Source of the DNA: Papaver somniferum | Taxonomy: Eukaryota; Streptophyta; Magnoliopsida; Ranunculales; Papaveraceae | Length of the DNA: 64,000 bases | Reading direction: 5' to 3' | NCBI RefSeq assembly: GCF_003573695.1 | Contig: NC_039360.1 | Coordinates: 58,881,830 to 58,945,829 of the forward strand | Made by a program: the position numbers and the translations under genes | Notes under the pieces: model-generated | Database searches by the model: none | What the model saw: only the letters and a program-made list of their open reading frames with translations | What the model was told of the DNA's origin: nothing | In this document: positions 1-12,128 of the stretch, piece by piece | How the letters are laid out: each line of letters opens with the position of its first letter | How positions within the stretch are numbered: the first letter of the stretch is position 1

Positions 1-1174
1 CATGCTCAAACATAAGAAAACTTATGGAGCAACACAATATATGCACAAAAATGTGGATCGGAGATTGACCAATACTGCGGAATAGACAAGGATTCATTCT
101 ATTTTTCATCACTATTTGCACAATGACATGTAATAGACTCAATCCTTGTAAACAAAAGCTTTATCCTTTCTTCCATCAAATAATGACATAAAAGGCTTTA
201 ACTTTTGTAATGTCAAAAGTTCATCCTATCTTCTATCAATCTTTCATACCGAAATAATAGAGATAACTTTTGAACAAGTATGGGACAGTCACAGGTTCAC
301 GGACATAAACAACATATCCCACAATAAATTTCAATATATAAAACCAATAAAGATTAATACTGCAAAAACAATCTTTTCCCTTTGAAGGTAGAATCAATCT
401 TTTTCGCACGGATTTACACCACGAGTGGTTACCAAAGGCGTTTAAAAATATTCTTAACAAAGAATAACATACAAAGTCATTAAATACCATGCATCATAGT
501 TCACATAAGATGGTTGTGAACATTCAAGAATTCCATAGCAATGCGTACTACTGCATATTCTTGAACTTCCTTCTTTGTGATTCGCGAGCATCATTCTTTT
601 AAAATATACAAATAAGCTTATAAGATAATTACTCCAAGAATCCAAGTGCCCAAGTCCAACAGAAGTAGAACAAGTGCGACGAAACGGAGCAAATTACTCA
701 AAAACAAGATACGAGACAAAGACCAACCTCAAATCATTCAAATTTAGTATTTCTCATCACCATTTTGAATAGAATTCAAAGTGTAAGAAAATTCAAAAAG
801 AATGAGGTCATTCCGAGTTCGGACGAAGAAGTTACGGCCAAAACAAATTTACCGAATATCGACGTCAAGTATGCATACAGGTTTGCAAACGAATTTTTGT
901 ATCCTGGAGCAGTATGAAAACGGGTATGTGTACTTAAACCCCTGGATTTTGATTTTAAATGATGTTATGCATACCTGGTATGTGTACCATGCAGTCCAAA
1001 CATCCCGAACTATTATTTTCAAACCTAAACTTTTAAGAACCTTAAACACAGATCAAGTTAGGTAGAAATGAACAATAAGAAAGGTACGTGGACCATTATA
1101 AGTTCTCTAAGCAAATAAAAACACAAATCTTGCAAGTTTATAGACATACCTTTTTAGAAGAATCCAGTTGAATT
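1..1174 (-). mobile_element. Sirevirus-like (Ty1/copia) 3' noncoding remnant, S1 left arm
   Basis: No gene is visible. Bases 1-430 align by eye with 63060-63440, which lies in the 3' internal region of the minus-strand Sirevirus S2: both have the TGCTCAAACATAAG/TGCTCAACATAAG repeat start, AAGGATTCATTCT, and the block AATATGGGACA...CCCATAATAAATT. Bases 840-1000 hold short palindromic motifs (GTATGCATAC, GTATGTGTAC) like the repeat units of the Sirevirus LTR at 54325-54630. I infer that this is the downstream part of S1 after loss of its pol region. Bases 430-840 and 1000-1174 show nothing I can name. Confidence 0.5.
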
Positions 1175-1405
1175 CTACAGCCTTACCGAACATAATTTGT
1201 GCGCCCCGATTTTTCGTGCTTCCCTTACCGTATACATAACATGGCATTCCTTGATGAGGATGCACTTACAACACACTCGAGTTGTGTTGAGGTGAACAAT
1301 GTCTTGTTCATTACAAGTGACTTTTGGATTATCATGAAAGAGATCGCTTTTAGAACCTTTCACATCCAAATCCATCTTTCCAAATAACTTTTTAAGTTCC
1401 AACAT
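1175..1405 (-). pseudogene. S1 Sirevirus gag C-terminal fragment (left copy)
   Basis: The minus-strand reading frame begins MLELKKLFGKMDLDVKGSK and continues into a Cys-rich stretch (RVCCKC) before a stop at 1175. The first 100 bases are nearly identical to 7880-7979, where the same frame follows on from the S1 gag linker at 35697 once element C and its CATGG duplication are removed. It therefore belongs to the S1 polyprotein and is not an independent gene. After about codon 31 the sequence is present only in this copy. No protease, integrase or RT follows, so S1 is deleted here. The product is inferred from continuity; the segment itself has no recognisable domain. Confidence 0.5.
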
Positions 1406-1751
1406 CATGGTGTTGATGGTGGTTTTTAGCTTAGGGTTAAAATCGTAAAACCTTGCATCTAATGTGACGTCACTCTGCAAGGAAACAGAGCCACGTGTGC
1501 TATCCTCTCCACTGGCATATTCATTGATCCGCTCAATATACTTACATGAAATTTATCCAATCTGGCGAATCCCAAATGTTCTGTAAATTTCGGCGCCTCG
1601 CGTATATTCACTTAATATAAGTTCCTCTGAATGCCTTCTATGCTATGTTCTCCGGCTGAACTCTTAATGTTGATATGGCATGACGATTCGTGTTCATTCG
1701 CAGCAGAGTAGCACGAATCTCCAAGTATCAAGAATAAGATCTCTGCATAAG
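1406..1751 (+). repeat. Left copy of the element C LTR start, with its CATGG target site
   Basis: CATGG (1406-1410) is followed by TGTTGATGGTGGTTTTTAG and about 340 bp matching the start of the C LTR at 7985 and at 18558. It ends in ATAAG, exactly where the B LTR is inserted. The flanking S1 sequence, the C insertion point and the B insertion point are all the same as at 7880-8326. Two independent double insertions at identical bases are implausible, so this is a duplicate of that segment. Confidence 0.8.
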
Positions 1752-2126
1752 TGTTTATGGGTGAAAACTATTCCTGCCGAATTTGGTAATTTGGGGTTTG
1801 TGGATGAGGAATGAATCTAAACCCTAAAAAAAATGCACTGCACGGGAGTGCTTGTGATTCGAGAAATCAATCTGTACAATTCTTGCCTAACCCAAGAAAT
1901 GGCCGTTCCAGACTTGCTTCGGTCACAAAGTGAAGGAGATGGGGTTGATCTTAGGGAGGGAAGCGAAGAATGTGTTGAGATTGTGAAGGTGTTGTCTATG
2001 TATGACTTGTATCAGAAAGCTGAACTGGGTTGCAGAATGTAAGCTATCAGTTCCGGTGTTTGAATACAGTTGTATCAACACTTGCTTATGTTTTTGTGTT
2101 GTCCTGTCGAAATAGGGAGGAGAACC

Positions 2127-2134
2127 TATTTATA
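2127..2134 (-). promoter_or_regulatory. TATA box of the element B LTR
   Basis: Minus-strand TATAAATA lies in the context GACTTGTATAAATAGG, which is the same core as in the C LTR (CTTGTATAAATAGG). The copy in the solo LTR is at 8700-8707. The position inside the LTR fits a U3/R boundary. Confidence 0.6.
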
Positions 2135-2919
2135 CAAGTCATTGATCCTTACTCACGTATCTCATGGGAAGTGGAGAAAGTGGAGTGATGGAGTAGTGGA
2201 GTTGCGGGTGTTAGTGTTATACAATCAGTCTTGCCCACTTCTCCCATCATCACTAACCTTCCATGACTTCCTGACACGTTCTTGTGATGACGCGTTGTGC
2301 GCTGCACGCTGTAAACCGCCAGACCAATACCCCAGTATGTATCCCCCAGTTTGTGACATGCTTATTTGGAATTTGATAATTGTAAAATATCACGTGAATT
2401 CTATGCATGTAATGCATCGAATATATTCAGCATGTATGAAGCATCGCTGTTTTAAGGCTTAATGGAGTAAGTCACGATTAAGCATCTTAAAATAGATGTG
2501 TGTCTAGCCATCTTCAAGTGATCGTTTGGGGATGTACAGGTAATTCCTGACTTGACCGATCACTTGGTGTGGTAGAGTGGCGGATGATAATCACCACAAC
2601 ACCTCATTGACCAGTTAACTCCTGACCAGGGTTGTATAACCAAGCAGGTGAAGTTGAACGGACGAGATGATCTTTGAGACACTCATCTGCGACCATTGGT
2701 GGAATTAAGGTTTATGAAGAGGTGCGCAAGCATCACTCTTCAGCTTGGTCGAAACCAAGCTTGGGACACGATTTTGGCAAGGCCGATTGGGCATGCGTGT
2801 AGACGGCATGTCGGTGTACATCCCCATACCTCATTGTCTCGTGAAAGTGTAATCTAGATCGCTCAATTTGTCCGGCAAAGAGGAGCGGCTAGGATTGATT
2901 TGCGACAGAGATTTTGTGC

Positions 2920-3700
2920 TGCCAAGGCCGCGCGTCATGCCAACTTTGGGCGCGCGTTTCGAGGCGACCAAGCCTGGTCGGTCTTGGCCGATTAGTCTGG
3001 TATACAGACGGAGGGATGGTGTACACGTCCATACCTTAATACCCCATAGAAACGTGATCCGAGCCACTCAATTTGTCCGTAAAAGTTGAGTGGTCGAGAT
3101 TAATTTGCAATTGGGAGGTGTGACCACGCCTAGTTTGGGCGTGTGAATCGAGATGACCAGGCATGATATGCCTTGGCCGATCGGGTGTGGAGATATGTGG
3201 GCCCACCGTAATCGTGTTGATACTCACTGGACCTGCTTAATCAACTCCTAGACCCTTCGTTCGATCAGGTGAAAATGGACGCTCGTGATCGAAAACCCTA
3301 ATTAGGGTTTTGCCAGCCGTGCATCATGCCTTGTTTGGGCGCACGAATTGGGATGACCATCCATGTTTGGTACTGACCGATCAGTCATGTATGTAGGGGG
3401 CCCACGACGATTGTGTTGACATGCTCTGGGCCCTTTGAATCTACATCTACACCCTCCATCTATGCCTGCGAAGATGGATGGTTGAGACTACTTCGCGACA
3501 CATGTAATATGCCGCAGACCCTAAATTAGGGTTTCACGTCCGCTCTGCTTTGGATGGACGATTTGGCAATCCATGCTACCCTTTTGGGGATGCCGACCAT
3601 CCGGGGCCCGCATTGGGTCGGTGGTGAATACTCCAATACCTGCTTGAGGGTTATGGATTAGATCTGAGCCATCCAATCATGCTGGTGAAGTTGGATGGTC
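2920..3700. repeat. Diverged ~190-220 bp tandem modules inside the B LTR
   Basis: Four related modules begin near 2930, 3121, 3315 and 3541. Each pairs a GTTTGGGCG-like or CTTTGGATGG-like core with a GACCA...GGCC/GACCGATC block. They recur in the solo copy at about 9500-10180. They look like ancient internal amplification of the LTR. Confidence 0.5.
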
Positions 3701-4081
3701 GTGATCGTTTCTGAGACTGATATGGACAGTCCAGATGCTCAATCGGGCTAGTATAACACTCTGAGAGTTATAGCATGTACGGGTATTTCGTACATGCTTC
3801 ATTATGCTTGGAAATTCGTGTTGCTCTGCTGAGAGCAACACTCAGTCGTCATGCGGCACCAATGATAAGAGTGGAGCAGTACAGGAAATACAAGGCTGTT
3901 CATACATTAATAATATCATAAATTCACAAGGTATATGGGATTGTTGTTACATGCTCCATTTAGGTGAATTAGTAAAGTGGAGAAGTATTCATCACTTATC
4001 AGTGGCTTTATCCTTTGCAGGATGTCAGCGCATAAATTTGGTTTTACAATTTTAGCCCTGAACTAAAATCCACCATCAACA

Positions 4082-4098
4082 TTAAGTCCCATGCCTAG
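4082..4098 (-). other. Polypurine tract of element B
   Basis: Minus strand reads AGGCATGGGACTTAA directly against the LTR start TGTTGATGG. Elements A (39989-40003) and C (18543-18557) have the related AAGCAGGGGACTTAA, so the B tract is a slightly decayed version. Confidence 0.65.
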
Positions 4099-4254
4099 CG
4101 CATAATGGTTGCATTATTGTGGGGTAGGCATGAGATGGTGACAGTTAAAGATAAAACTTATGAGACAAAGTTAGATGTTACCAGGAGAGACGGGTCGTCC
4201 TGTTCTTGGAGCATGTCACGTTTAAGAGGCATCCAGGCGAGCGATCCCCTAGCA

Positions 4255-5510
4255 TGATGTCGTCTTTCCTGCTTCGATCGACCTTGATATGCCTTCTTCG
4301 GTCGAGAGCCTGCTTCGTGCTTGCTCCGTTCGATGTCGGTCTTGCCGGATCGACCTTGCTAAGCCTGCTTCGGTCGAGGGGCTATTGCGCCTGCTTGATC
4401 GAACGTGGGATTGATGTGCCTAATCGACGGACTGTTGCGCCTGCTTCGGTCGTGGGAGTACGCCAGGTGTGACGACGACCTTGGTGGGACCGGTTTCCTC
4501 CTTCAGGTATTTGAGACAAGAAGGGAATAGAACTTGTATGCTCCTATTCCCATAGACAACCGTGCATGTAACCCTGAACGGATATGGACCCCACCATGTA
4601 TATGCTTCGACCAAACGTTACCCTGTTGCACATGTTTGATAGGCATGTGAGCCCACCTACTTCTCTCAACCGTGGGACTCATCATGCGTCTGCTTGATCG
4701 AACGTGGGCTTGCTGTGCCTGCTTCGGTTAAACGTGGGTCAACTGTGTGCCTGCTTTGGTCGAACGTGGGACCCGATGTAAGCATGCTTGCTTCGAACAT
4801 GGGCAGATGTGCACGCTTCAATTAAACACGGGTCCACCGTGTACATTCTTCAAACGTCGGCCCTGTGCTTCGACTGAAAACCGACCCTGCTGTGTGTGCC
4901 TATTTCATTCGAATACCAACCTTATGACCTTGATCAACTCCGGCTTCGTGGACTCGACCAACACCGGCCTTGTTTGCTGACGTGGCCTAATACCAGCCTT
5001 ACTTGCTGACGTGGCCCAATACCAACCTTGTGACCTTGATCGTCCTTGACCAATACCGGCCTGACGTGACCCCAACCTACTTGCGTGACGTGATATCAGT
5101 CTTGCTTGCGTGGCGGGATATTAGCCTTGCGATCTCGACCAATACCAGCTTCGCGTACTTGGGCAACACCGGCCCCGTTTGCTGACGTGGCTCAATACCA
5201 TCCTTGTTTGCTTTGCCCGAACGTGGGACCCGCCGGGTGCCTGCTTTGCTTGGGGCCGGATGTTGCCTCACCCAACACCAGACTTGCTCCTTGAGCAACA
5301 CCGGCCTTGCCTTGACGAACACCGGCCTTGCTGACGGACATCGCTGCCTCGACCGACACCGGCCTTGCTGTCTTGTTTCGTTCGAACACCAGACTTGTAC
5401 CGTATACCAGCTTTGTTACTTCTACCAACACCGACCTTGCTGCTGTGACCAACACCGGTCTTGCTGACTAACACCGGTCTTGCTAACCAACATCGGTCTT
5501 CCCTTTTCTC
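4255..5510. repeat. Short degenerate tandem repeats in the B interior
   Basis: Two repeat types alternate. Between 4255 and 4880 a unit with CTGCTTCGGTCGAACGTGGG recurs irregularly. Between 4915 and 5510 a unit close to CAACACCGGCCTTGCTGAC recurs many times. The frames open across them on both strands are produced by the repeat and show no domain. Confidence 0.65.
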
Positions 5511-5586
5511 GAACGTGGCACCCAGGCGTGCTTGCTTTGCCCAAACGTGAACCTTGTATGTTCGAACATGGTGTGGGTCCCGCTGA

Positions 5587-5780
5587 GAGCGTTGAAGCAG
5601 CTTCTGGAGCGAGCAGGTCCTGGAGAGCGTTGAAGCAGCTTCTGCTGGAGAGAGTGTTGAAGCGACTTCTGCTGGAGAGAGTGTTGAAGCAGCTTCTTCA
5701 TGAAAGAGTGTTGAAGCAGCTTCTTCAGGAGAGAGCGTTGAAGCAAGCTTCTTGTGGAAGAGCGGTGAAGCAGCTTCCTC
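5587..5780. repeat. 27-bp tandem repeat, about seven copies
   Basis: The unit is close to GAGTGTTGAAGCAGCTTCTT plus seven more bases, repeated head to tail about seven times (the first copy is longer). The 27-bp period keeps a reading frame open, which explains the 122-codon frame here. The same sequence in the opposite orientation occurs at 15167-15310 in element C. Since B lies on minus and C on plus, both elements carry it in the same transcriptional sense. Confidence 0.75.
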
Positions 5781-6783
5781 TTCAGTTTGATTTACACTTG
5801 CGAATTACATTCTTCTTGATTGACCGTGTTGAAGAAGTCCCTGACTGACGATGAAGTAACTTCATGCTGAGCCTCAGTCCCCAAGCGTGATTTACATGGT
5901 TCTATCTTGTATGGTCGGTGGGTTTACCATAATAAAGATATCGCCATCTCTCCTCCGTGACTCTACTACTTCTCCATGGGAAAATAAAATATGCAGAAGT
6001 TCGAATACCTCTGTCCGTAGTGGTTGTTGCTACAGTGAAGCTTGAACAACGGTTCTCAACCGCACCTGCGATCAGAAGAGAATGGGAGGAAGATGACGCG
6101 AACTTGGCAGTCTTTATATAGTGGTAGAGCTCGTCTCGTTATTAGAGGGAGAATCTTATGATGGAACCAATGGCTTCTTGATGTTTCCTCATGGAATGAA
6201 GAATAGGGGGACAGTCCTATGCCCATGAGTATCCATTAAGCCTTCGACTTGATAGATGTTTCCACACTGGTTTCATGAGACCGTCTTTACGCCTGCGTTG
6301 CGCTTCACATACGTACAGGAATATCACCGTCCTTTGACAATACTTCTGCACTCTTGAGTATATATTCTTCTTTGGACATCTTGGAACGATAGCGTGCTTG
6401 GATCTCTCTAAATTCACCATCTTTGAGATGGGCAGTGCTAAGTGTCATACTCATTTGCCATTATCAGCTTCAGATAATGTCTTTGAGGAGTAGGGAAGTT
6501 CCTTCATGCGAATGATTTAACTAATGATGAAGCTCTTGACATGGAGAATATGTATGTACCTCTTAAGACCCAGGTGCAATCTCCTTTGGTAACACAACTA
6601 CTTCTTCTACGGGAGACGAAATTCTGAAAGCGTCTCTCATTGATGTTGCTGCCGTCGATCCAAACATGGAATATCTTGGACGTTGTTTCATCATTGTGGC
6701 GGTCGTGCATGTGTTGTTGGAGTTGGAGTTGGCGATCTTGGACGCGCATGATGTTGTATCTCGGTGGTTTTCCTCTTACTGCT

Positions 6784-7247
6784 TCAGCGGAACTTCTTAC
6801 AAAGGCTGAAGATTGTATTGCTCGTTGGTGAAATATATGTTTCCACGAACATTGTGAGGCTCTTCATTACTGGCAGGCTTGTTGTTTCCAGCAGAGCATG
6901 TGCTGTCGTAATTGCACCATGCTCATACATCCTTATCTGGTTGTAGCCGCTACATCCATCCATGGAGGAGAACATGCCGTGCTCGCTGGTAACATCTACC
7001 AACATGTCGATGTTAGGTAGAGGAAATCGTCATTGGGGCAACATTCGTTCAAGTCTCTGGAATCCATGTAACACCTGATCTCGCGCCTGAATTTCCTTGG
7101 AGATTGTTTGACCGACTTGGATCGGAGATTGTATGAATGCTTACATAAGGTGGAGCTGATGGAGATAGGCCTAGGAGATTCCTCATCGTCGAGCTCATCA
7201 GTTGTGGAGTTGGTACCATCTTGAAGCTGTCGTGGAACATCCAACAC
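6784..7247 (-). pseudogene. Element B reverse transcriptase remnant
   Basis: Translated pieces match the RT of element A. A frame ending at 6996 contains VKQSPRKFRREI and then DSRDLNECCPNDDF. The frame 7005-6784 contains MLVDVTSEHGMF and SMDGCSGYNQIRMYEHGA. Between the first two blocks some residues of the primer-grip region are missing. After YEHGA the similarity to A stops, so the YVDD active site is lost. At least one frameshift separates the two pieces. This is not functional. Confidence 0.7.
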
Positions 7248-7289
7248 CTCTTCCTGTGGATCGTTGTTGTTGTAGAATTCCTTTGGGCG

Positions 7290-7870
7290 GAGAGACTGGG
7301 TAATAGTCTCCCCTGCTGATTGTTAACAGAGGCGTCGGTATACAGTTTTCCCTTTCTGGTCACGGCTTGCCACGAAACATGGGTTGTGGCTTCACCGGAT
7401 GAAGAGGAATTCCTTGTCAGCAAAGGTGCGTAGTGGGGATTGGCCCTCAATGATGCAAGTCGGTCCTCCTCCTGGATTGACGCCCACGTGGAGAGTGGGA
7501 TGCAATGGACTTTGTCTGATCCTTCCCGCGGAGATTCCCTCAGTTCGAACAGTTCTACTCCGCATATTGGTGCGTAAGGAGACACTGATGCAGGAATACG
7601 AACGACTTCTTTATCCAGCATAGTCTTCAGGCATTGGTGATACGTTGAAAGGACGATCCCTTATGTGCTGGTCTGGTTTCCTTCAAAGTCTGTCATTGTG
7701 GTAGGATGCCATACGATCTTGCCTGAGCGAACCTTGGACATCCTGAGGGTCTTGAGACTAATCACATTCGAAGATGCTCCCGTGTCGATGAGGGCCCTCT
7801 TGAACTCTGAATCCTTAATGCGTGCAGTAACGTGTAGGGCCCGGTTGTGACCTTCTTCTGGTTAATTGCA
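7290..7870 (-). pseudogene. Element B aspartic protease remnant
   Basis: The minus strand encodes GHNRALHVTARIKDSEF, then the active-site motif ALIDTGASSNVI, then a block beginning STYHQCLKTMLDKEVV and a linker, all colinear with the A protease at 47392-48060. Compared with A, about 45 residues are missing between the NQTST-like and STYHQC blocks, including the conserved IILGRPWLH segment. An in-frame stop lies at the deletion. An adjacent frame (7621-7049) is open across the C-terminal linker. Confidence 0.75.
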
Positions 7871-7879
7871 GCAAAACGT

Positions 7880-7979
7880 CTCTCCCCGTTGTGACTTTTG
7901 GATTATCATGAAAGAGATCGCTTTTAGAACCTTTCACATCCAAATCCATCTTTCCAAAGAACTTTTTAAGTTCCAACAT
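7880..7979 (-). pseudogene. S1 Sirevirus gag fragment (right copy)
   Basis: This encodes the same MLELKKFFGKMDLDVKGSK frame as 1306-1405. Removing element C and one CATGG joins it in frame to the S1 gag linker that ends at 35697 (…EKAVSM), so this copy marks the true C insertion site. Its left edge meets the B interior, with a short GTGAC shared by both sides of the join. Confidence 0.65.
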
Positions 7980-8325
7980 CATGGTGTTGATGGTGGTTTT
8001 TAGCTTAGGGTTAAAATCGTAAAACCTTGCATCTGATGTAACGTCACTCTGCAAGGAAACAGAGCCACGTGTGCTATCCTCTCCACTGGCATATTCATTG
8101 AGCCGCTCAATATACTTACATAAAATTTATCCAGACTGGCGAATCCCAGATGTTCTGTAAATTTCGGCGCCTCGCGTATATTCACTTAATATAAGTTCCT
8201 CTGAATGCCTTCTATGCTATGTTGTCCAGCTGAACTCTTAATGTTGATATGGAATGACGATTCGTGTTCACTCGCAGCAGAGTAGCACGAATCTCCAAGT
8301 ATCAAGAATAAGATCTCTGCATAAG

Positions 8326-10656
8326 TGTTTATGGGTGAAAACTATTCCTGCTGAATTTGGTAATTTGGGGTGTGTGGATGAGGAATGAATCTAAACCCTA
8401 AAAAAATGCACTGCATGGGAGTGCTTGTGATTCGAGAAATCAATCTGTACAATTCTGGCCTAAACCAAGAAATGGACGTTCCAGACTTGCTTCGGTCACA
8501 AAGTGAAGGAGATGGGGTTGATCTTAGGGAGGGAAGCGAAGAATGTGTTGAGATTGTGAAGGTGTTGGCTATGTATGACTTTTATCAGAAAGATGATCTG
8601 GCTTGCAGAATGTAAGCTATCAGTTCCGGTTTTTGAATACGGTTGTATCAACACTTGCTTATGTTTTTGTGTTGTCCTGTCAAAATAGGGAGGAGAACCT
8701 ATTTATACAAGTCATTGAGCCTTACTCACGTATCTCATGGGAAGTGGAGAAAGTGGAGTGATGGAGTAGTGGAGTTGTGGGTGTTAATGTTACACGATCA
8801 GTATTGCCCACTTCTCCCATCATCACTAACCGTCCATGACTTCGTGACACGTTCTTGTGATGGCGCGTTGTGCGCTGCACGCTGTAAACCGCCAGACCAA
8901 TACCCCAGTATGTATCCCCCAGTTTGTGACATGCTTATTTGGAATTTGATAATTATAAAATATCACGTGAATTCTATGCATGTAATGCATCGAATATATT
9001 CAGCATGTATGAAGCATCGTTGTTTTAAGGCTTAATGGAGTAAGTCACGATTAAGCGTCTTAAAATAGATGTGTGTCTAGCCATCTTCAAGTGATCGTTT
9101 GGGGCTGTACAGGTAAGTCCTGACTTGACCGATCACTTGGTGTGGTAGAGTGGCGGATGGTAATCACCACAACACCTCATTGACCAGTTAACTCCTGACC
9201 AGGGTTGTATAACCAAGCAGGTGAAGTTGAACGGACGAGATGATCTTTGAGACACTCATCTGCGACCATTGGTGGAATTAGGGTTTATGAAGAGGTGCGC
9301 AAGCATGACTCTTCAGCTTGGTCGAAACCAAGCTTGGGACACGATTTTGGCAAGGCCGATTGGGCATGCGTGTAGACGGCATGCCGGTGTACATCCCCAT
9401 AGCTCATTGTCTCGTGAAAGTGTAATCTAGATCGCTCAATTTGTCCGGCAAAGAGGAGCGGCTAGGATTGATTTGCGACAGAGATTTTGTGCCGCAAAGG
9501 CCGCGCATCATACCAACTTTAGGCGCGCGTTTCGAGGCGACCAAGCCTGGTCGGTCTTGGCCGATTAGTCTGGTATACAGATGGCGGGCTGGTGTACACG
9601 TCCATACCTTAATACCCCATAGAAACGTGATCTGAGCCACTCAATTTTTCCGGCAAAGTTGAGTGGTCGAGATTAGTTTGCAATTGGGAGGTGTGACCAC
9701 GCCTAGTTTGGGCGTGCGAATCGAGACGACCAGGCATGATATGCCTTGGCCGATCGGGTGTGGAGATATGTGGGCCCACAGTTATCGTGTTGATACTCAG
9801 CGGACCTGCTTAATCGGCTCCCAGACCCTTCATTCGATCAGGTGAAAATGGATGCTCGTGATCGAAAACCCTAATTATGTAGGCGGGCCGTGCGTCATGC
9901 CTTGTTTGGGCGCACGAATTGGGACGACCATCCATGTTTGGTCCTGACCGATCGGTCATGTATGTAGGAGGGCCCACGATGATTATGTTGACATGCTCTG
10001 GGCCCTTTGAATCTACATCTACACCCTCCATCTATGCATGCGAAGATGGATGGTCGAGACTGCTTCGCGACACATGTAATGTGCCGCTGACCCTAAATTA
10101 GGGTTTCATGTCCGCGCTGCTTTGGCTGGACGATTTGGAAAGCCATGCTACCCTTTTGGGGAGGCCGACCATGCGGGGCCTGCATTGGGTCGGTGGTGAA
10201 TACTCCAATACCTTCTTGAGGGTTATGGATTAGATCTGAGCCATCCAATCATGCTGGTGAAGATGGATGGTCGTGATCGTTTCTGAGACTGATATGGACA
10301 GTCCAAATGATCAATTAGGCTAGTATAACACTCCGAGAGTTATAGCTTGTACGAGTATTCATACATGCTTCATTATTAATGCTTGGAGATTCGTGTTGCT
10401 CTGCTGAGAGCAACACTCAGTCGTCATGCTGCACCAATGATAAGAGTGGAGTAGTATAGAAAATACAAGGCTGGTCATACATTAATAATGTTATAAATTC
10501 ACAAGGTATATGGGATTGTTACTACATGCTCCATTTAGGTGAGTTAGTAAAGTGGAGAAGTATTCATCACTTATCAGTGGCTTTATCCTTTGCAGGATGT
10601 TAGCGTATAAATTTGGTTTTACAATTTTAGCCCTGAACTAAAATCCACCATCAACA
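8326..10656 (-). mobile_element. Solo LTR of family B inside the C 5' LTR
   Basis: It runs from TGTTTATGGGTGAAAAC to CCACCATCAACA and is flanked by ATAAG at 8321-8325 and 10657-10661. No interior follows on either side, so this is a solo LTR left by recombination between the two LTRs of an inserted B element. Its sequence is colinear with 1752-4081. Confidence 0.88.
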
Positions 10657-12128
10657 ATAAGGTATTCAATCAGAAAAGCATGCTGCTCTCTGGCAACGAA
10701 CTTAAAAGAGCTCTGTGTCGACACATAGAATTCAGTCAATCGTCCTGACTAACTTGTAGAAGTTAGGGTTTTGTGCCTCGCGCAATATACCAGACCTTGC
10801 TTGTCAAAATTAAGCCTAAGCAAACTAAGTAATTAATCCGCCATGGATCAATAGGTGCAGAACCTCGCTCAGAATAAGAAAAAACAGGGAGCCGCAACAA
10901 CAAAAACAGGCGTGGCCATGCCCGAGGCCAGCTAGTTCCATTGGCCACGCCCCGACCCTATTTCCTCGACCAATCAGGTCGCTTTAAACTCGCCATACTC
11001 TCACCAGAAGTATAGTCGCGCCCTATGTTTGGCCGGCCCCCTTTTGGGCCAATCAAGTTGTTCTGAACTTACCACCATACATTAAAGACCAAACGCACCC
11101 TGCCGCGCCACCATGCTAAACTGAAAAGCCAATCGCGCCCTACCACAACAACATATTGGTCGGCATGCCAACATGCCACTCTACCTCGGCAACTTTGCAA
11201 CATGCTACCTCGCAAACATGCCACTTCGTGAAAACATGCCATAAATAGCCACCCACGACAATTCTTACTCATGTGGCCGTTTCCACACTATGGCCTTGCC
11301 ATAGTTCCTTTGGCATAGCCATGGAGCTATTTACACAAAAGTGGCACCATGCCGCAGCCGCATGCCACGTGCACTAATTAGGGTTTCAACATGCCAAACC
11401 CTAATTTGGGTAAATTGCTACCAAAGCCAAATAACGTTTCCCATAGCAAAGAGATTGGCGTGGTAATAGGGACAATGTTGCCACATGTGGGTCCCACTCC
11501 ACGGCACCAAGTTTTGGCCACGCCAAACCCTAAGAAAGATTTCCACACCGACGTGCCAAGATTTCAATGGCTATGGCTACACAACCGCGCCGAAGGCATG
11601 CACGAGCCATGCCAGCCATGACGCATGCCGCTAGCACGAGTTGAAGGCGCCACTGCCAATTGAAGGTAGCCATGAACGACGGCTATCTTTCCTCCTGAGA
11701 TGCAATCTCAGCCATCCAAGTTCGCCACCAAACTAACGGACTTGTGGCAACTTTTGAGCGACCATGCCGCCAAGCCCTAAATTTTGGCCACGGTGCCAAA
11801 CCCTAAATTGGCCACGGCGCCAATCCCTAACCTTGGCCGTGCCGCCAAACCTTAACTTTAGTCACAGAGCCAAATCTTAAACTTTGGCCATGATACAACA
11901 CCACGGCCACCGACATGCCACCATGCCGCATCCACTGGCATACCACCGTGCCGCAGCCACTGGCATGCCACCGTACCGCGGCCACTGGCATGCCACCGTG
12001 CACTACTATTGGCGCCACTTCGACTAGCCAAAATGAGCCTAGCATCACATATGCTATTTACCTACGGCAAGCCTCTCAATTCTAAACTTCCCACACGTAG
12101 CAAAGTGCTACATGTTTTCCACGAAAAC

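Larger units (their letters stand above)
1752..4081 (-). repeat. Element B 3' LTR
   Basis: On the minus strand it starts TGTTGATGGTGGATTTTAG and ends TTTTCACCCATAAACA. It is about 2.33 kb and matches the solo LTR at 8326-10656 over its whole length with scattered substitutions. ATAAG precedes it (1747-1751). It contains a minus-strand TATA box and a block shared with A and C around 1857-1965 (GATTCGAGAAATCAATCTGT). Long frames inside (for example 2070-2462) are also open in the solo copy, but this reflects recent common descent of the LTRs. Confidence 0.85.
1752..7879 (-). mobile_element. Element B: degraded Tat-type Ty3/gypsy LTR retrotransposon (non-autonomous)
   Basis: On the minus strand B has one LTR (1752-4081), a polypurine tract beside it, and an interior with remnants of RT and protease in the order expected for Ty3/gypsy read from the right. 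Integrase, RNase H and most of RT are absent. The 5' LTR and primer site that should follow are missing: at about 7880 the interior abuts a second copy of S1 gag. The stretches 5850-6216 and 6217-6783 hold stop-rich sequence with no domain I can identify, and 4100-5850 is made of tandem repeats. LTR ends, U5 text and polypurine tract link B to A and C. Confidence 0.7.

Noticed and set aside
2070..2462. 130-codon frame open in both B LTR copies (also 8643-9035)
   Set aside because: Both copies descend from one recent LTR sequence, so shared openness is not evidence of selection. Composition is LTR-like with no domain, and it lies across the TATA box region on the opposite strand.
5587..5780. 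CRISPR-like regular repeat
   Set aside because: Head-to-tail units without unique spacers, inside a plant retrotransposon.
5480..5848. 122-codon Leu/Glu/Arg-rich frame
   Set aside because: Created by the 27-bp tandem repeat, whose length is a multiple of three; the opposite strand is open for the same reason.
11391..11621. Frames in the C LTR repeated at 19613-19966
   Set aside because: LTR sequence duplicated by the element; no domain, and the longer right frame runs into element E.
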